Of a stretch of DNA of 19,631 bases, positions 7,318-15,031 are shown one piece after another. The notes below the pieces were generated by a model. The model saw only the letters and a program-made list of their open reading frames with translations. It searched no databases and had not been told where the DNA came from. The first letter of the stretch is position 1, and each line of letters begins with the position of its first letter. Made by a program: the position numbers and the translations under genes. This DNA is from Methanosarcina sp. UBA5 (lineage in GTDB: Archaea > Halobacteriota > Methanosarcinia > Methanosarcinales > Methanosarcinaceae). The stretch is taken from contig NZ_DAVG01000097.1 in assembly GCF_002505485.1 (NCBI RefSeq), forward strand, positions 1 to 19,631. The letters are read 5' to 3'.

Positions 7318-8418
7318 ATGGAGAGTTACATCAAAAAGCTGGAAGAAGGCCTTGACCTGAGCCCCGAAGAAGCTGAAGCAGCAGTAGGCAAAATCCTGAG
7401 TACAGCACAGGATGAGGAAATTGGGAGATTTCTGCTTGCCCTTAGGGCAAAAGGTGAAAAGCCTGAAGAAATAGCTGGCTTTGTAAGGGGGATGAAAAAA
7501 GCCGGAAACACGATCCGGCCCAAAACACCTTTCAGACTTGTGGATACCTGCGGGACAGGAGGAGATGGCCTTAATACAATCAATATATCGACAGCAGCCG
7601 CAATCGTGACTGCAGCAGCAGGTGTTCCTGTAGCCAAGCACGGAAACCGGGCTGCCACTTCAATGTCAGGGAGTTCGGATGTGCTTGAAGCCCTGGGAAT
7701 TAAAATTGACCTGGAGCCCGAAGCTGTCAGGCAAACAATTGAAGAGATAGGAATAGGGTTCATGTCTGCTCCGGTTTTTCACCCGGCTATGAAGAGGGTT
7801 GCAGGGGTAAGGAAAAAACTAGGAGTCCGCACAGTTTTCAATATTCTTGGGCCCCTGACCAACCCGGCAGGTGCTAAAGGACAGGTAATAGGGGTCTTTG
7901 ATAAAAAACTCTGTGAACCAATAGCCTGTGCTCTTGCTGAACTTGGTACCGAGCATGCCCTTGTTGTGCACGGAGATGGAATGGATGAAATCACAAATAC
8001 AGGTGAAACCTATGTTGCGGAGTTAAAAGACGGCAAGGTTTCAACTTATACGCTGACTCCGGAATCTCTTGGCATGCTGCAGGCGAATCCAGAGGATATA
8101 AAGGGTGACACTCCAAAAGAAAATGCAAGAAACTTGCTGTGCATCTTCAAGGGCCAGAAAGGACCAAAAAGAGATATCGTAGTCCTGAATGCGGCTGCCG
8201 CCCTTTATGTGGGCGGGATAGTAGGTTCTATCCGGCAAGCAATTCCTATTGCCGAGGATGCCATTGACAGTGGAAAGGTCATGGTTAAATTCAACCAGTT
8301 CAGGGCTTTTACTTCAGGGTTTTACAGACAGAAAAGTAAGGGTAATCTTTCGGGAAAAGGCATTTCAATGCGCTCCGGAACGTCCATATTAAGTCCGGCC
8401 TCGGGAGAGAGGGCATGA
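7318..8418 (+). CDS. trpD: Anthranilate phosphoribosyltransferase
   Basis: TrpD transfers the phosphoribosyl group of PRPP to anthranilate, giving phosphoribosyl-anthranilate. The product has 366 residues, slightly longer than the usual 330-345, because of a basic, serine-rich tail after about residue 340. The PRPP site is VDTCGTGGDGLNTINIST (about 75-92). KHGNRAATSMSGSSDVLEALG (from Lys107, described here as two adjacent motifs KHGNRA and SGSSDVLEALG) follows the family exactly. The N-terminal helical domain includes LSPEEAEAAVGKIL. GGAGGAAGGAG before the ATG is the strongest ribosome site in the operon. The last four bases overlap the trpF start as ATGA, so trpF is translationally coupled. 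Confidence 0.95.
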   Translation: MESYIKKLEEGLDLSPEEAEAAVGKILSTAQDEEIGRFLLALRAKGEKPEEIAGFVRGMKKAGNTIRPKTPFRLVDTCGTGGDGLNTINISTAAAIVTAAAGVPVAKHGNRAATSMSGSSDVLEALGIKIDLEPEAVRQTIEEIGIGFMSAPVFHPAMKRVAGVRKKLGVRTVFNILGPLTNPAGAKGQVIGVFDKKLCEPIACALAELGTEHALVVHGDGMDEITNTGETYVAELKDGKVSTYTLTPESLGMLQANPEDIKGDTPKENARNLLCIFKGQKGPKRDIVVLNAAAALYVGGIVGSIRQAIPIAEDAIDSGKVMVKFNQFRAFTSGFYRQKSKGNLSGKGISMRSGTSILSPASGERA

Positions 8419-9122
8419 AATCGAAAGTGAAAACGAGGACAAAGATCTGCGGAATCCGCAGCCCTGAAGAAATCGAACTAGCAGCCTTTTACGGAGCCGA
8501 CGCAGTTGGGTTTATCACAGAAGTTCCTGTCGAGAGTCCAAGAAAGCTTGATTCCGACACTGCTGCCAATCTCGTATCCAGAGTCCCTGAAACCCTGAGT
8601 TCCGTACTGGTTATCATGCCTGAAAATGCAGATACTGCCGTGAAATTGGTTGAAAAGATAAAACCCGATATCTTGCAGATCCACTCCAGGCTGCCTCTTC
8701 TTGAACTTGAAATAATAAAAGAAAAAACGGGCATCCCTATCATAAAAACTTTATCTGTACCTGCACAGGGAGAGACTTCAGGCGAAAATACGGCCTCTGT
8801 CTCAAGCCTGCTTGAAGAGGTCAGCCTTCTGGGAGAAGCCGACATTGTAGATTCCATCCTGCTTGATACGGCAAGGCCTGAAAAACCCGGAGGCACAGGC
8901 TGTGTGCACAACTGGAACCTGAGCCGGCAAATCTTAGAAGAAACGCAGCTTCCCCTTATCCTTGCAGGCGGGCTCAAGCCTGAAAACGTGCGGGAAGCAA
9001 TCAGGGCTGTTTCTCCTTATGCAGTGGACACGGCATCCGGGGTTGAGACCTGCGGGAAAAAAGATGCCGTAAAAATCAAAAGTTTTATTGAAGAAGTGAG
9101 GTGTGCCAATGCTTTCCTTTGA
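8415..9122 (+). CDS. trpF: Phosphoribosylanthranilate isomerase
   Basis: TrpF performs the Amadori rearrangement of phosphoribosyl-anthranilate to the substrate of TrpC. KICGIRSPEE holds the general base Cys12, and SILLDTARPEKPGGTGC holds the general acid Asp151. LILAGGLKPENV and VDTASGVE...KD form the phosphate-binding loops. At 235 residues it is longer than the usual ~200-residue enzyme. The extra length is mainly a polar segment at about 117-146 (after KTLSVPAQGE), which looks like an extended surface loop. It overlaps trpD by four bases and trpE by 14, so the three genes are tightly coupled. Confidence 0.94.
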   Translation: MKSKVKTRTKICGIRSPEEIELAAFYGADAVGFITEVPVESPRKLDSDTAANLVSRVPETLSSVLVIMPENADTAVKLVEKIKPDILQIHSRLPLLELEIIKEKTGIPIIKTLSVPAQGETSGENTASVSSLLEEVSLLGEADIVDSILLDTARPEKPGGTGCVHNWNLSRQILEETQLPLILAGGLKPENVREAIRAVSPYAVDTASGVETCGKKDAVKIKSFIEEVRCANAFL

Positions 9123-10752
9123 CCTTGGAAAAGAAGAATTCAAAAAGCTTGCTTCAGGAGTAAGCCAGCCAGGCTTTATCCAGCTCCTTGCAAGAGTCGA
9201 TACTGTTACATGTTCTCCTCTTGAACTTTACCGCACCCTGCGGGCCTCAGGGACCTCAGGTTATTCGTACCTGCTGGAATCAGTGGAAAAACAGGAAACT
9301 AAGGCAAGGTACTCTTTTGTTGGGAACGATCCTGATGCCGTAGTTAGAATAAGTGACAGGAAAATTTCCCTTGAACTCCTTAACCCAAATGCTTCGCCTT
9401 TTTTTGAAGAAATTCGGTCGAAAATCAAAGAGACCTGTGGGCGTGAAACCATAGAGGAGGAGAATCCGGAGAAAGAAAACTCAGAACTGGGAAGCATGAA
9501 GTTCACGGCTCCAATTCCTCAGGGAAAGGATGGTTTCGATGCCCTTCGCCTCGCTTTTCCTCCTGCAAACGGAATGGGACTCCTGAACGCGCAGCGTTTT
9601 GACAGGCAAACCTTCCTGGGCGGAGCCATAGGCTATACGGGTTATGATGCTATTTACGATAGCTGGTTAGGGGTCAAAAAAAGCTTTGAATCCGAAATTC
9701 CTGAACTCCAGTACCTGCTAGTTTCGAAAACTTTTGTGTTCGACCATATGACTGAAGAGATATATATTGTAGTCACTCCTTTCGTAAGTCCAGGTTCAGA
9801 TGCCGGAGAAATCTATGAAAAAGCCCTTTTGGAAGCCGAAAAGCTTTATACTATACTCAAGGAAGCTGCCCTGTCAGGGGATTCAATAGAAGCAGCAGTA
9901 CTAGGCAGGTTAATCTCTTCAGGCTTATCTGTTTCGGACTGCAGCGACGGAAAACAGAAGTTTGAAGGATCGGTAATCCAGGCGAAAGAGCATATTTTTG
10001 CAGGAGATATCTTTCAGGCAGTCCTTTCCAGGAAACGCGAGTTCACACTCGAGCAGTCACCTTTTGAACTTTATATGCAGCTTCGTTCAATCAATCCAAG
10101 TCCTTACATGTACATCTTTGAGTTTGGAGATCTGGCAATTGTCGGGGCAAGCCCTGAAACTCTGCTGACTGTCCATAAAAGGACTCTAATCACAAATCCA
10201 ATTGCAGGCACCTGTCCCCGTGGAAAAAACGAAGCCGAAGACGAAGCCTTTGCTGCACACATGCTACACGATGAAAAAGAAAGGGCTGAGCATGTAATGC
10301 TTGTCGATCTCGGGAGAAACGATGTAAGAATGGTTACGGAAAGCGGCTCGGTAAAGGTTTCCGAATTCATGAAAGTCCTGAAATATTCACATGTCCAGCA
10401 TATAGAAAGTAAGGTTACGGGCACCCTGAGACCGGAATGTGACCAGTTCGATGCTTTCAGGGCGATTTTTCCAGCGGGAACTCTCTCAGGAGCTCCGAAA
10501 ATCCGCGCCATGGAAATTATTTCTGAACTTGAGTCTTCCCCGCGAGGGATCTACGGTGGAGGAGTTGGATACTATAGCTGGAACGGGGACGCCGATTTTG
10601 CAATCGTAATTCGGACGATTATTGTACAGGGTAATAAAGCTTCAGTTCAGGCTGGAGCTGGAATCGTAGCTGATTCTGATCCTGGTTATGAATTCAGGGA
10701 AACCGAACGTAAGATGGGAGCAATGCTTGCGGCAATCGACGGAGATATCTAA
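9109..10752 (+). CDS. trpE: Anthranilate synthase component I
   Basis: TrpE converts chorismate to anthranilate using ammonia supplied by TrpG. I place the start at ATG 9109 because GAGGTG (9098-9103) sits five bases before it; the GTG at 9103 lies within that ribosome site. The 548-codon frame has the N-terminal regulatory part with SYLLESVE (LLES at 55-58), the motif that binds feedback tryptophan. The C-terminal chorismate-utilising domain contains IAGTCPRGKNEAEDE (about 365), LVDLGRNDVRMV, FPAGTLSGAPKIRAMEII (about 454) and GGVGYYSWNGDADFAI. Feedback inhibition is therefore expected, by family knowledge. Its start overlaps the trpF end by 14 bases. A stretch at about 240-290 is more variable. 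Confidence 0.95.
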   Translation: MLSFDLGKEEFKKLASGVSQPGFIQLLARVDTVTCSPLELYRTLRASGTSGYSYLLESVEKQETKARYSFVGNDPDAVVRISDRKISLELLNPNASPFFEEIRSKIKETCGRETIEEENPEKENSELGSMKFTAPIPQGKDGFDALRLAFPPANGMGLLNAQRFDRQTFLGGAIGYTGYDAIYDSWLGVKKSFESEIPELQYLLVSKTFVFDHMTEEIYIVVTPFVSPGSDAGEIYEKALLEAEKLYTILKEAALSGDSIEAAVLGRLISSGLSVSDCSDGKQKFEGSVIQAKEHIFAGDIFQAVLSRKREFTLEQSPFELYMQLRSINPSPYMYIFEFGDLAIVGASPETLLTVHKRTLITNPIAGTCPRGKNEAEDEAFAAHMLHDEKERAEHVMLVDLGRNDVRMVTESGSVKVSEFMKVLKYSHVQHIESKVTGTLRPECDQFDAFRAIFPAGTLSGAPKIRAMEIISELESSPRGIYGGGVGYYSWNGDADFAIVIRTIIVQGNKASVQAGAGIVADSDPGYEFRETERKMGAMLAAIDGDI

Positions 10753-10785
10753 AAAAATTTATTGAGCAACTCTGGGGTGAAATTT

Positions 10786-10923
10786 ATGAAAAGAAGTTTA
10801 GTCAGGGATTTTTTGCAGGAAAGAAATCCAGGAAATGGGCCTCTCAGGAAAGGAGAGCTTAAAGGAGAAAAGCGAGGAGAGAAGGGGCTGAACGCGATAT
10901 GCTCAGGAGGTGTTTTCAGATGA
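10786..10923 (+). CDS. Possible 45-codon small gene between trpE and trpG
   Basis: An ATG at 10786 follows a very good Shine-Dalgarno site (GGGGTGA, 10774-10780). It opens a 45-codon frame whose TGA stop (10921-10923) overlaps the trpG ATG as ATGA, the same coupling seen at trpD-trpF. The product begins MKRSLVRDFLQE and is glycine-, lysine- and arginine-rich, with one cysteine and no tryptophan, so it is not a classical Trp-codon leader peptide. It may be a real small protein, or a coupling frame that keeps ribosomes moving into trpG. It could also be chance in a purine-rich spacer. I recognise no relative. Confidence 0.4.
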   Translation: MKRSLVRDFLQERNPGNGPLRKGELKGEKRGEKGLNAICSGGVFR

Positions 10924-11522
10924 AGATAGTTTTCATAAACAACAAGGATTCCTTTGTATGGAACCTTGTAGACTATATTTCTTATTTTGAAAAAGATACT
11001 CTGGTACTTCCCAATACGGTTTCCCTGGAGGAACTCCGGAAGCTAAAGCCTGATGCTCTGGTTATTTCCCCAGGCCCAGGGAATCCTTCAGACCCCAGGG
11101 ATATAGGAAATTGCCTGGAAATAATAAGGGAAATGGGCAGGGAAATTCCCCTTCTTGGAGTCTGCCTGGGGCATCAGGCAATTAATGTGGCTTTCGGCGG
11201 AATGGTCCGAAGAAGCAAGGTCGGCCCAGTGCATGGAAAAAGTTCGAAGATCCTGCACGAGGAATCTGCACTGTTTTCAGCCTTTGAAGGCCCATTCGAA
11301 GCAGGCCGTTATCATTCACTTGAGATTGGGGAGCCTGCGCCTGGGATAAAGGTTACTGCCAGGGCTGAGGACGGGAGCATTATGGCGGTGGAGCATGTGC
11401 AGTACCCTATCTATGGTTTGCAGTTCCACCCCGAGTCCGTGCTTACCCCCAATGGTCTGAAAATAATAGAAAGTTTTCTGGAGATTTCCAGAAATTATAA
11501 AAAAAGACATCCGGCTGTGTAA
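10920..11522 (+). CDS. trpG: Anthranilate synthase component II (glutamine amidotransferase)
   Basis: TrpG hydrolyses glutamine and delivers ammonia to TrpE. I start it at ATG 10920, eight bases after CAGGAGGTG. The in-frame ATG at 10899 lies before that ribosome site and would add seven residues of no family character. The product is 200 residues, a normal single-domain class I amidotransferase. ISPGPGNPSDP (49-59) forms the oxyanion region, GVCLGHQAI holds the nucleophile Cys82, and LQFHPESVLT provides His170 and Glu172 of the catalytic triad. RRSKVGPVHGKSS is the usual TrpG interface loop. It is the last gene of the operon and is followed by T-rich repeats. Confidence 0.95.
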   Translation: MKIVFINNKDSFVWNLVDYISYFEKDTLVLPNTVSLEELRKLKPDALVISPGPGNPSDPRDIGNCLEIIREMGREIPLLGVCLGHQAINVAFGGMVRRSKVGPVHGKSSKILHEESALFSAFEGPFEAGRYHSLEIGEPAPGIKVTARAEDGSIMAVEHVQYPIYGLQFHPESVLTPNGLKIIESFLEISRNYKKRHPAV

Positions 11523-11540
11523 GCAGCCAGAATATCTCCA

Positions 11541-11571
11541 GGAGAAATTTTTCCAAAGGAGAAATTTTTCC
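11541..11571 (+). terminator. Duplicated T-tract terminator of the trp operon
   Basis: The 14-base near-palindrome GGAGAAATTTTTCC occurs twice, at 11541-11554 and 11558-11571, about 20-50 bases past the trpG stop. Each copy carries a T5 run. Such T-runs are the main termination signal in archaea, and two in tandem would strengthen it. Confidence 0.5.
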
Positions 11572-11592
11572 GAATTACCAACTTCGTTTTCC

Positions 11593-11724
11593 CTGGTTAT
11601 CAGGCTCATTTTACCTGATTATCAAGCTTATTTTACTTAATTATCAAGCTTATTTTACTTAATTATCAAGCTTATTTTACTTAATTATCATCCTAATTTT
11701 TCCTGAATATCAGGCTCATTTTTC
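11593..11724. repeat. Six-copy 22-bp tandem repeat
   Basis: Six exact 22-base units run without a gap: 11593, 11615, 11637, 11659, 11681 and 11703. Units 3 and 4 are identical (TTAATTATCAAGCTTATTTT then AC). Unit 2 differs at two bases, and units 1, 5 and 6 are more diverged. Units 1 and 6 share CAGGCTCATTTT. Each unit ends in a T-run on the plus strand. The array lies between the convergent ends of trpG and the minus-strand repeat-protein gene. The last unit contains that gene's TGA stop (11716-11718), so the array grows into coding sequence. It may serve as a transcription barrier. Confidence 0.85.
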
Positions 11725-12468
11725 CTTTTTGGCAGCCTCAGTTTCAGGCTTCTGCTCCTCACCTTCTCCTTCTTCCTCAAAGAATTCCTCTTCTGTGAAT
11801 TCCTCGTTTGGCTTTGCCGCATAACCTACAGGCTGAAGATTCTGAAGCTCTGAAAATTCACTTATACTCTGGGCAATAAGCTGGGGATATCTTTCAATCT
11901 GTTCCCTTGTAACAAACCCTGAGGCTTCGGAAGATTCTATAATTATTTCTCTGGCTTCATTTGCTTCTTTAGTGAAATCCTCAAGCTGCTGCCGATTTGC
12001 AAGATAAGCCATTTCCTCAAGTGCCATGGTAGTCCAAAGGGTTACAACTTCCATTTTCTTCTCAACCGCACCTAGCCCTATCATTTTGAGAGTATCGAGC
12101 GCAAGTTTTGCAGGTTCAAGCATCTGGAACTGTACCGCTCCTTTTCCGATTTCCTGTACAGCTTTTGAAAAAGACCACATTGCATTGGAGAAATTCTTGT
12201 CAAGTGCGGTTTCAGAAAGAGATTTAAGGTCATTAAGAGCCGTGGACGCAACGTTCTCGATCTTTTTCTGGATGGCTTTATTGCCAATATTCCGGAGTGA
12301 GATAATGACTCGCTTTAAATCATTCTCTAAATTACCTTCGAGCAGTTCTTGCCCGAATTCCCTGAGGTACTCAACATATTGTAGCGCATCATATTCATTC
12401 TGTTCTCTTATTGCTCGTTCTCCAGATTCTCCAAGTTCAATAGCCTTTTGTTCGTTTAGTGAGAACAT
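11716..12468 (-). CDS. 23-residue helical repeat protein with acidic tail
   Basis: This 250-residue cytoplasmic protein has no signal peptide. After an N-terminal cap (MFSLNEQKAIELGESGE) it has six contiguous 23-residue units beginning at residues 35, 58, 81, 104, 127 and 150. Good examples begin LRNIGNKAIQKKIENVAS and VQEIGKGAVQFQMLEPAK. Each unit most likely forms one helix, with successive helices packing as an alpha-solenoid. Residues 173-220 are not repeats. Residues 221-250 form a highly acidic tail (EEFTEEEFFEEEGEGEE) ending in KKEK, which is absent from the other copies and may bind basic partners. The ATG follows AAAGGGG, with a TATA box at 12526-12537. It is the most diverged member of the four-gene family here. 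Function unknown; a scaffold or binding role is a guess from the fold. Confidence 0.85.
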   Translation of the reverse strand: MFSLNEQKAIELGESGERAIREQNEYDALQYVEYLREFGQELLEGNLENDLKRVIISLRNIGNKAIQKKIENVASTALNDLKSLSETALDKNFSNAMWSFSKAVQEIGKGAVQFQMLEPAKLALDTLKMIGLGAVEKKMEVVTLWTTMALEEMAYLANRQQLEDFTKEANEAREIIIESSEASGFVTREQIERYPQLIAQSISEFSELQNLQPVGYAAKPNEEFTEEEFFEEEGEGEEQKPETEAAKKEK

Positions 12469-12525
12469 ATTAAAACCCCTTTCCAGTAAAATCCTTTAAA
12501 ATTTCTCGGATTTTAAGAATTTAAG

Positions 12526-12537
12526 TATTTATATAGG
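12526..12537 (-). promoter_or_regulatory. TATA box of the acidic-tail repeat protein gene
   Basis: The minus strand reads CTATATAAATA, close to the archaeal consensus. It puts transcription start near 12505, leaving a leader of about 37 bases with the ribosome site AAAGGGG. Confidence 0.55.
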
Positions 12538-12726
12538 TTTACTCAGATATTAGTCTTCCTATAATTTTCAAAATATATAGAGAATTTCGAGGTTGTCATT
12601 CCAAATATACTTTATCTACGCATATAGATATTTTACAAAAATCAAAATTAAAATTGGGATCAAAATAAAAACTGAGCCGAACAATCAACACATGCATAAA
12701 ATAGAAAGAGTTAAATACATTTCATA
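12538..12726. other. AT-rich intergenic stretch
   Basis: This region lies between the promoter of the acidic-tail gene and the TATA box of the RNA candidate. It is very AT-rich, and I see no gene, repeat or hairpin worth naming. Confidence 0.4.
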
Positions 12727-12753
12727 CATAATATATATCATCTGAGTAAAAAA

Positions 12754-12860
12754 ACTCACGCCGGATTTCTGGCATATTCTCCTGCGTGAGTAAAACCAAC
12801 CTCTAAGGTAGGGGGGAGGGTTCAACTCCTTACCTTCCTCCTACCTGAACAACTGTGTTG
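12754..12860 (+). ncRNA. Candidate structured non-coding RNA
   Basis: A TATA-like run at 12727-12738 (ATAATATATATCA) predicts a transcript starting near 12755-12760. Two hairpins follow. The first is an 8-bp stem, ACTCACGC (12754-12761) with GCGTGAGT (12784-12791); its loop contains GCCGG-ATTT-CTGGC, which could form an alternative stem. The second pairs 12807-12819 with 12833-12845 over 13 continuous base pairs around a 13-base loop. Two of its pairs are G-U in the plus-strand RNA and would be mismatches on the minus strand, which favours a plus-strand transcript. A small CAAC-TGT-GTTG hairpin ends the region. No open frame fits. A GGGTTCAACTCC stretch recalls a tRNA T-loop, but no tRNA fold is possible. 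Confidence 0.45.
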
Positions 12861-12987
12861 CGTGCTAAATACAAACTAAATCTAAAAAGTTATTATAACA
12901 CTTCACTTTGAAACCTCAAGCATTTACCAAGGAAACAATAATTTGCTTTAGAGAAATACTTTAGTAATTTATTTAAAACTTATGGTT

Positions 12988-13371
12988 TCAAAGAAGTGAT
13001 AAACTTTCAAAAAGTGCTTGGGCGCCTATTTCAGCTTCGTGAAAGCTTGCCTCTCTAGAACACCTTCCAATCTTCCTGATGAGAGAAGAGAATTCCTGGT
13101 TGAGAGTTTCCAGGTTATTTTTGAGCCTCTGGAAAAAATATGACTTTCCTTCAAGAAAAATAAGCTTAAAATCGCTTCTTTTTCTATCCGTTCTTTGCAA
13201 CCTCGTTCCCGACTTCTTTAAAAAAATATCTACAAGTAAAAAGGGGGATGAGCATATTTTTATCGGTGATCTTTATTCCAAAAGCCTTGAGAGCAAGAGC
13301 AATTTCATCTACTGTTGCCTGATACCCAGTTCACCTGATTCGTCTATTGCCTTGAGAAGTTGAGTTTCTTC
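12988..13371 (-). pseudogene. Decayed copy of the 23-residue repeat protein
   Basis: No single frame is intact, but three overlapping frames read in order give recognisable units. From 13371 the first frame reads LKAIDESGELGIR, then hits a stop at 13309-13311. A second frame (13315-13187) reads LKAFGIKITDKNMLIPLF, then after exactly 23 residues FKEVGNEVAKNG, then a stop. A third frame ending at 12988 gives NNLETLNQEFSSL, IRKIGRCSREASFHEAEIGA and, again 23 residues on, FESLSLL. The positions of L/I, I, G and M/F/L follow the register of the intact neighbours. I therefore read it as a truncated, frameshifted fifth paralogue lying between two intact ones. The 70-codon third frame alone could be mistaken for a gene. 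Confidence 0.6.
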
Positions 13372-13813
13372 CTAAAAATCAGTCACCTCAAACCCAAGCT
13401 AGAGAAGAAAAGTCTTTTTTGTTAAAAGCAAAATTTATCTTTGTTTACCAGCTACTGCAAGGTTTAGCAGACCACAGGACATTATCTTTCCCATCTTATG
13501 CTACATGATCCAAAAACAACGAAGAATCGAGGTCCAAGAGTATATCAAAAGTAGGACTTACGCACCTCATATATACTCACCTCATATAGAAAACCAAGCA
13601 CAATAGACATTATAGCTAAACATGAGTTTAGAAGGTTAAAGGTTTAAAGCTATCGATTTCTCGTTTCAACCGCGTAAGACATAAAGTAAAAATTTAATAA
13701 AAATTTAAAGCCTGGGTAAGACCAGGCTATCGACATGAAAGAAAAGTTTAATATGACAAATATTTGCATAGGTGAACAGATTCATTCTATAAACAGCTGT
13801 GTTAGAGATTCTC
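13372..13813. other. Intergenic region with terminator and short repeats
   Basis: No gene is apparent. It holds a 15-bp tandem duplication, TACGCACCTCATATA and TACTCACCTCATATA (13559-13573, 13574-13588). A CTTACGC/GCGTAAG inverted pair at 13557-13563 and 13672-13678 could be the ends of a small vanished element. The terminator hairpin of the upstream minus-strand gene is listed separately. Confidence 0.45.
13683..13728 (-). terminator. Stem-loop plus T-rich terminator
   Basis: On the minus strand a perfect 7-bp stem, AGCCTGG...CCAGGCT (13728-13722 with 13715-13709, six-base loop), is followed at once by TTTAAATTTTTATTAAATTT. It lies about 85 bases downstream of the stop of the repeat protein gene at 13814. 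This is the clearest terminator in the window. Confidence 0.65.
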
Positions 13814-14710
13814 TCACTCTTGAATTTTCAGAGTAGATTGGATTTTTTTCAGAAGGGCTTTTATTTCCTGAAACTTCTCCACTTTTTCCTCGGAATCCGT
13901 ATAGCTGATATCTTTAAAATTATCCAGAGCCACTTCCGCCACGACTAAAGAGTTATTTAGAACCCTTTCTTCAGCTTGGACTCGCAGAGTCTCAAGTGCC
14001 CACTGGCACTGCAAAACTGCATCATTAAGCCCTTTCTTTAAAGATATTTTTCCTACCTCTTCTATGGAAAGCGCTGTTGAGCTCAGAGCTTCGTCGAAGT
14101 ATTTCTCCGCCGCAAGCTTACCAATCTCCTCAAGTAAAAGCAGGCTGCTTATAGTTTCAAGTTCAAGGCTTTTTGCTGCAACTTTTTTTCCAATTTCTCC
14201 CAGGCAGGTTACTGCGCTGAGCACGACGTCCTCCATACCGCCCCTGGCAGCAGAGGTTCCAATCTCTTTAAAGAACAAAGAAAAGGCAATTGTCTTTTCC
14301 TGATTCCACTCTTCTGGGGAGAAGTTCCATATCTCCATAAGGGTTGTAGCAGCGACCTTTGATCCGGCTTCAAGTGAATGTGCAGCTGCAGTGTTTCCCA
14401 GTTTTCCTACTGCTATGAAGGCCTTGCCCAGGGAAGACTCAAATCTCTTGTCTGCTGCTTTCCTTGCCAGTTTCCCGAGGGACAGGATCGAATTAATCGT
14501 AACAAGCTCCATCTCTCTCTCTGCAGCTGCCTGTGCGCCACTCTCAATTGATAGAATAACTCTCCCAGCATCCGCTTCTTCATTCTCAGATAGGAAATCT
14601 GCCGCAATCCCTGTAAGGGAGTCCAGGGCCTGGAAAGCTCTACTCTCATCTCCTTCATCAACTGCAGATAAACTTACTTCAACTGCCTCTGCCTCATTTA
14701 ATGTAATCAT
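13814..14710 (-). CDS. 23-residue helical repeat protein, ten units
   Basis: This 298-residue cytoplasmic protein lacks a signal peptide. After the cap MITLNEAEAVEVSLSAVDEG come ten uninterrupted 23-residue units starting at residues 32, 55, 78, 101, 124, 147, 170, 193, 216 and 239. Clear examples begin LGEIGKKVAAKSLELE, LEEIGKLAAEKYFDEA and VGKLGNTAAAHSLEAG. The fifth unit (LMEIWNFSPEEWNQEK) has lost the IGK pattern but keeps the exact length. A C-terminal cap (LDNFKDISY, then a charged helix with EEKVEKFQEIKALLKKI) follows. The ATG is preceded by GAGGGG, and a TATA box lies at 14804-14813. The exact period suggests a solenoid of equal helices. No catalytic residues are conserved between units, so binding or scaffolding is more likely than catalysis. 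Confidence 0.87.
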   Translation of the reverse strand: MITLNEAEAVEVSLSAVDEGDESRAFQALDSLTGIAADFLSENEEADAGRVILSIESGAQAAAEREMELVTINSILSLGKLARKAADKRFESSLGKAFIAVGKLGNTAAAHSLEAGSKVAATTLMEIWNFSPEEWNQEKTIAFSLFFKEIGTSAARGGMEDVVLSAVTCLGEIGKKVAAKSLELETISSLLLLEEIGKLAAEKYFDEALSSTALSIEEVGKISLKKGLNDAVLQCQWALETLRVQAEERVLNNSLVVAEVALDNFKDISYTDSEEKVEKFQEIKALLKKIQSTLKIQE

Positions 14711-15031
14711 TCTTTTTGCCCCTCTTTATTGTTAGTATCCCTCTTTTTATTGATAGCATCCCTTTTTAGTGGGAGAACACATTAAGCTTCAATTTTTCCT
14801 GCATATTTTATAATTGTTGCCTGTATGTTTATCGCATTTGTCAATTTCAGATTATTGTGTAAAATATACGGCATACGCAGGAAATAGAGTCTGGTTTACT
14901 CTATAACGTTACGAGGTTATTAGTGTTACTATTTTGTAACCGAGGTGGTTCATTCAAAAAGAGTTATCCGTTTTTTTGCAGGAAATGAGTTTTGAACTTA
15001 GTCGGAATTAAGTACCTGTCAAAGGCTCCTT
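14711..15031. other. Intergenic region
   Basis: This region contains a degenerate 20-bp tandem repeat, CCCTCTTTATTGTTAGTAT then CCCTCTTTTTATTGATAGCAT (about 14720-14759), in the leader of the repeat protein gene. It also contains that gene's TATA box. Several GTTAC/GTAAC words lie at 14900-14940 without a clear structure. No gene seen. Confidence 0.45.
14804..14813 (-). promoter_or_regulatory. TATA box of the ten-unit repeat protein gene
   Basis: The minus strand reads TTATAAAATA. Transcription would start near 14782, giving a leader of about 70 bases that includes the tandem T/A-rich repeats and the GAGGGG ribosome site. Confidence 0.5.

Noticed and set aside
11593..11724. CRISPR array
   Set aside because: The 22-bp units are directly abutting with no unique spacers, so this is a simple tandem repeat.
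12807..12845. tRNA-like T-loop word GGGTTCAACTCC
   Set aside because: No acceptor, D or anticodon arms can be formed around it; it lies in the loop of a 13-bp hairpin.
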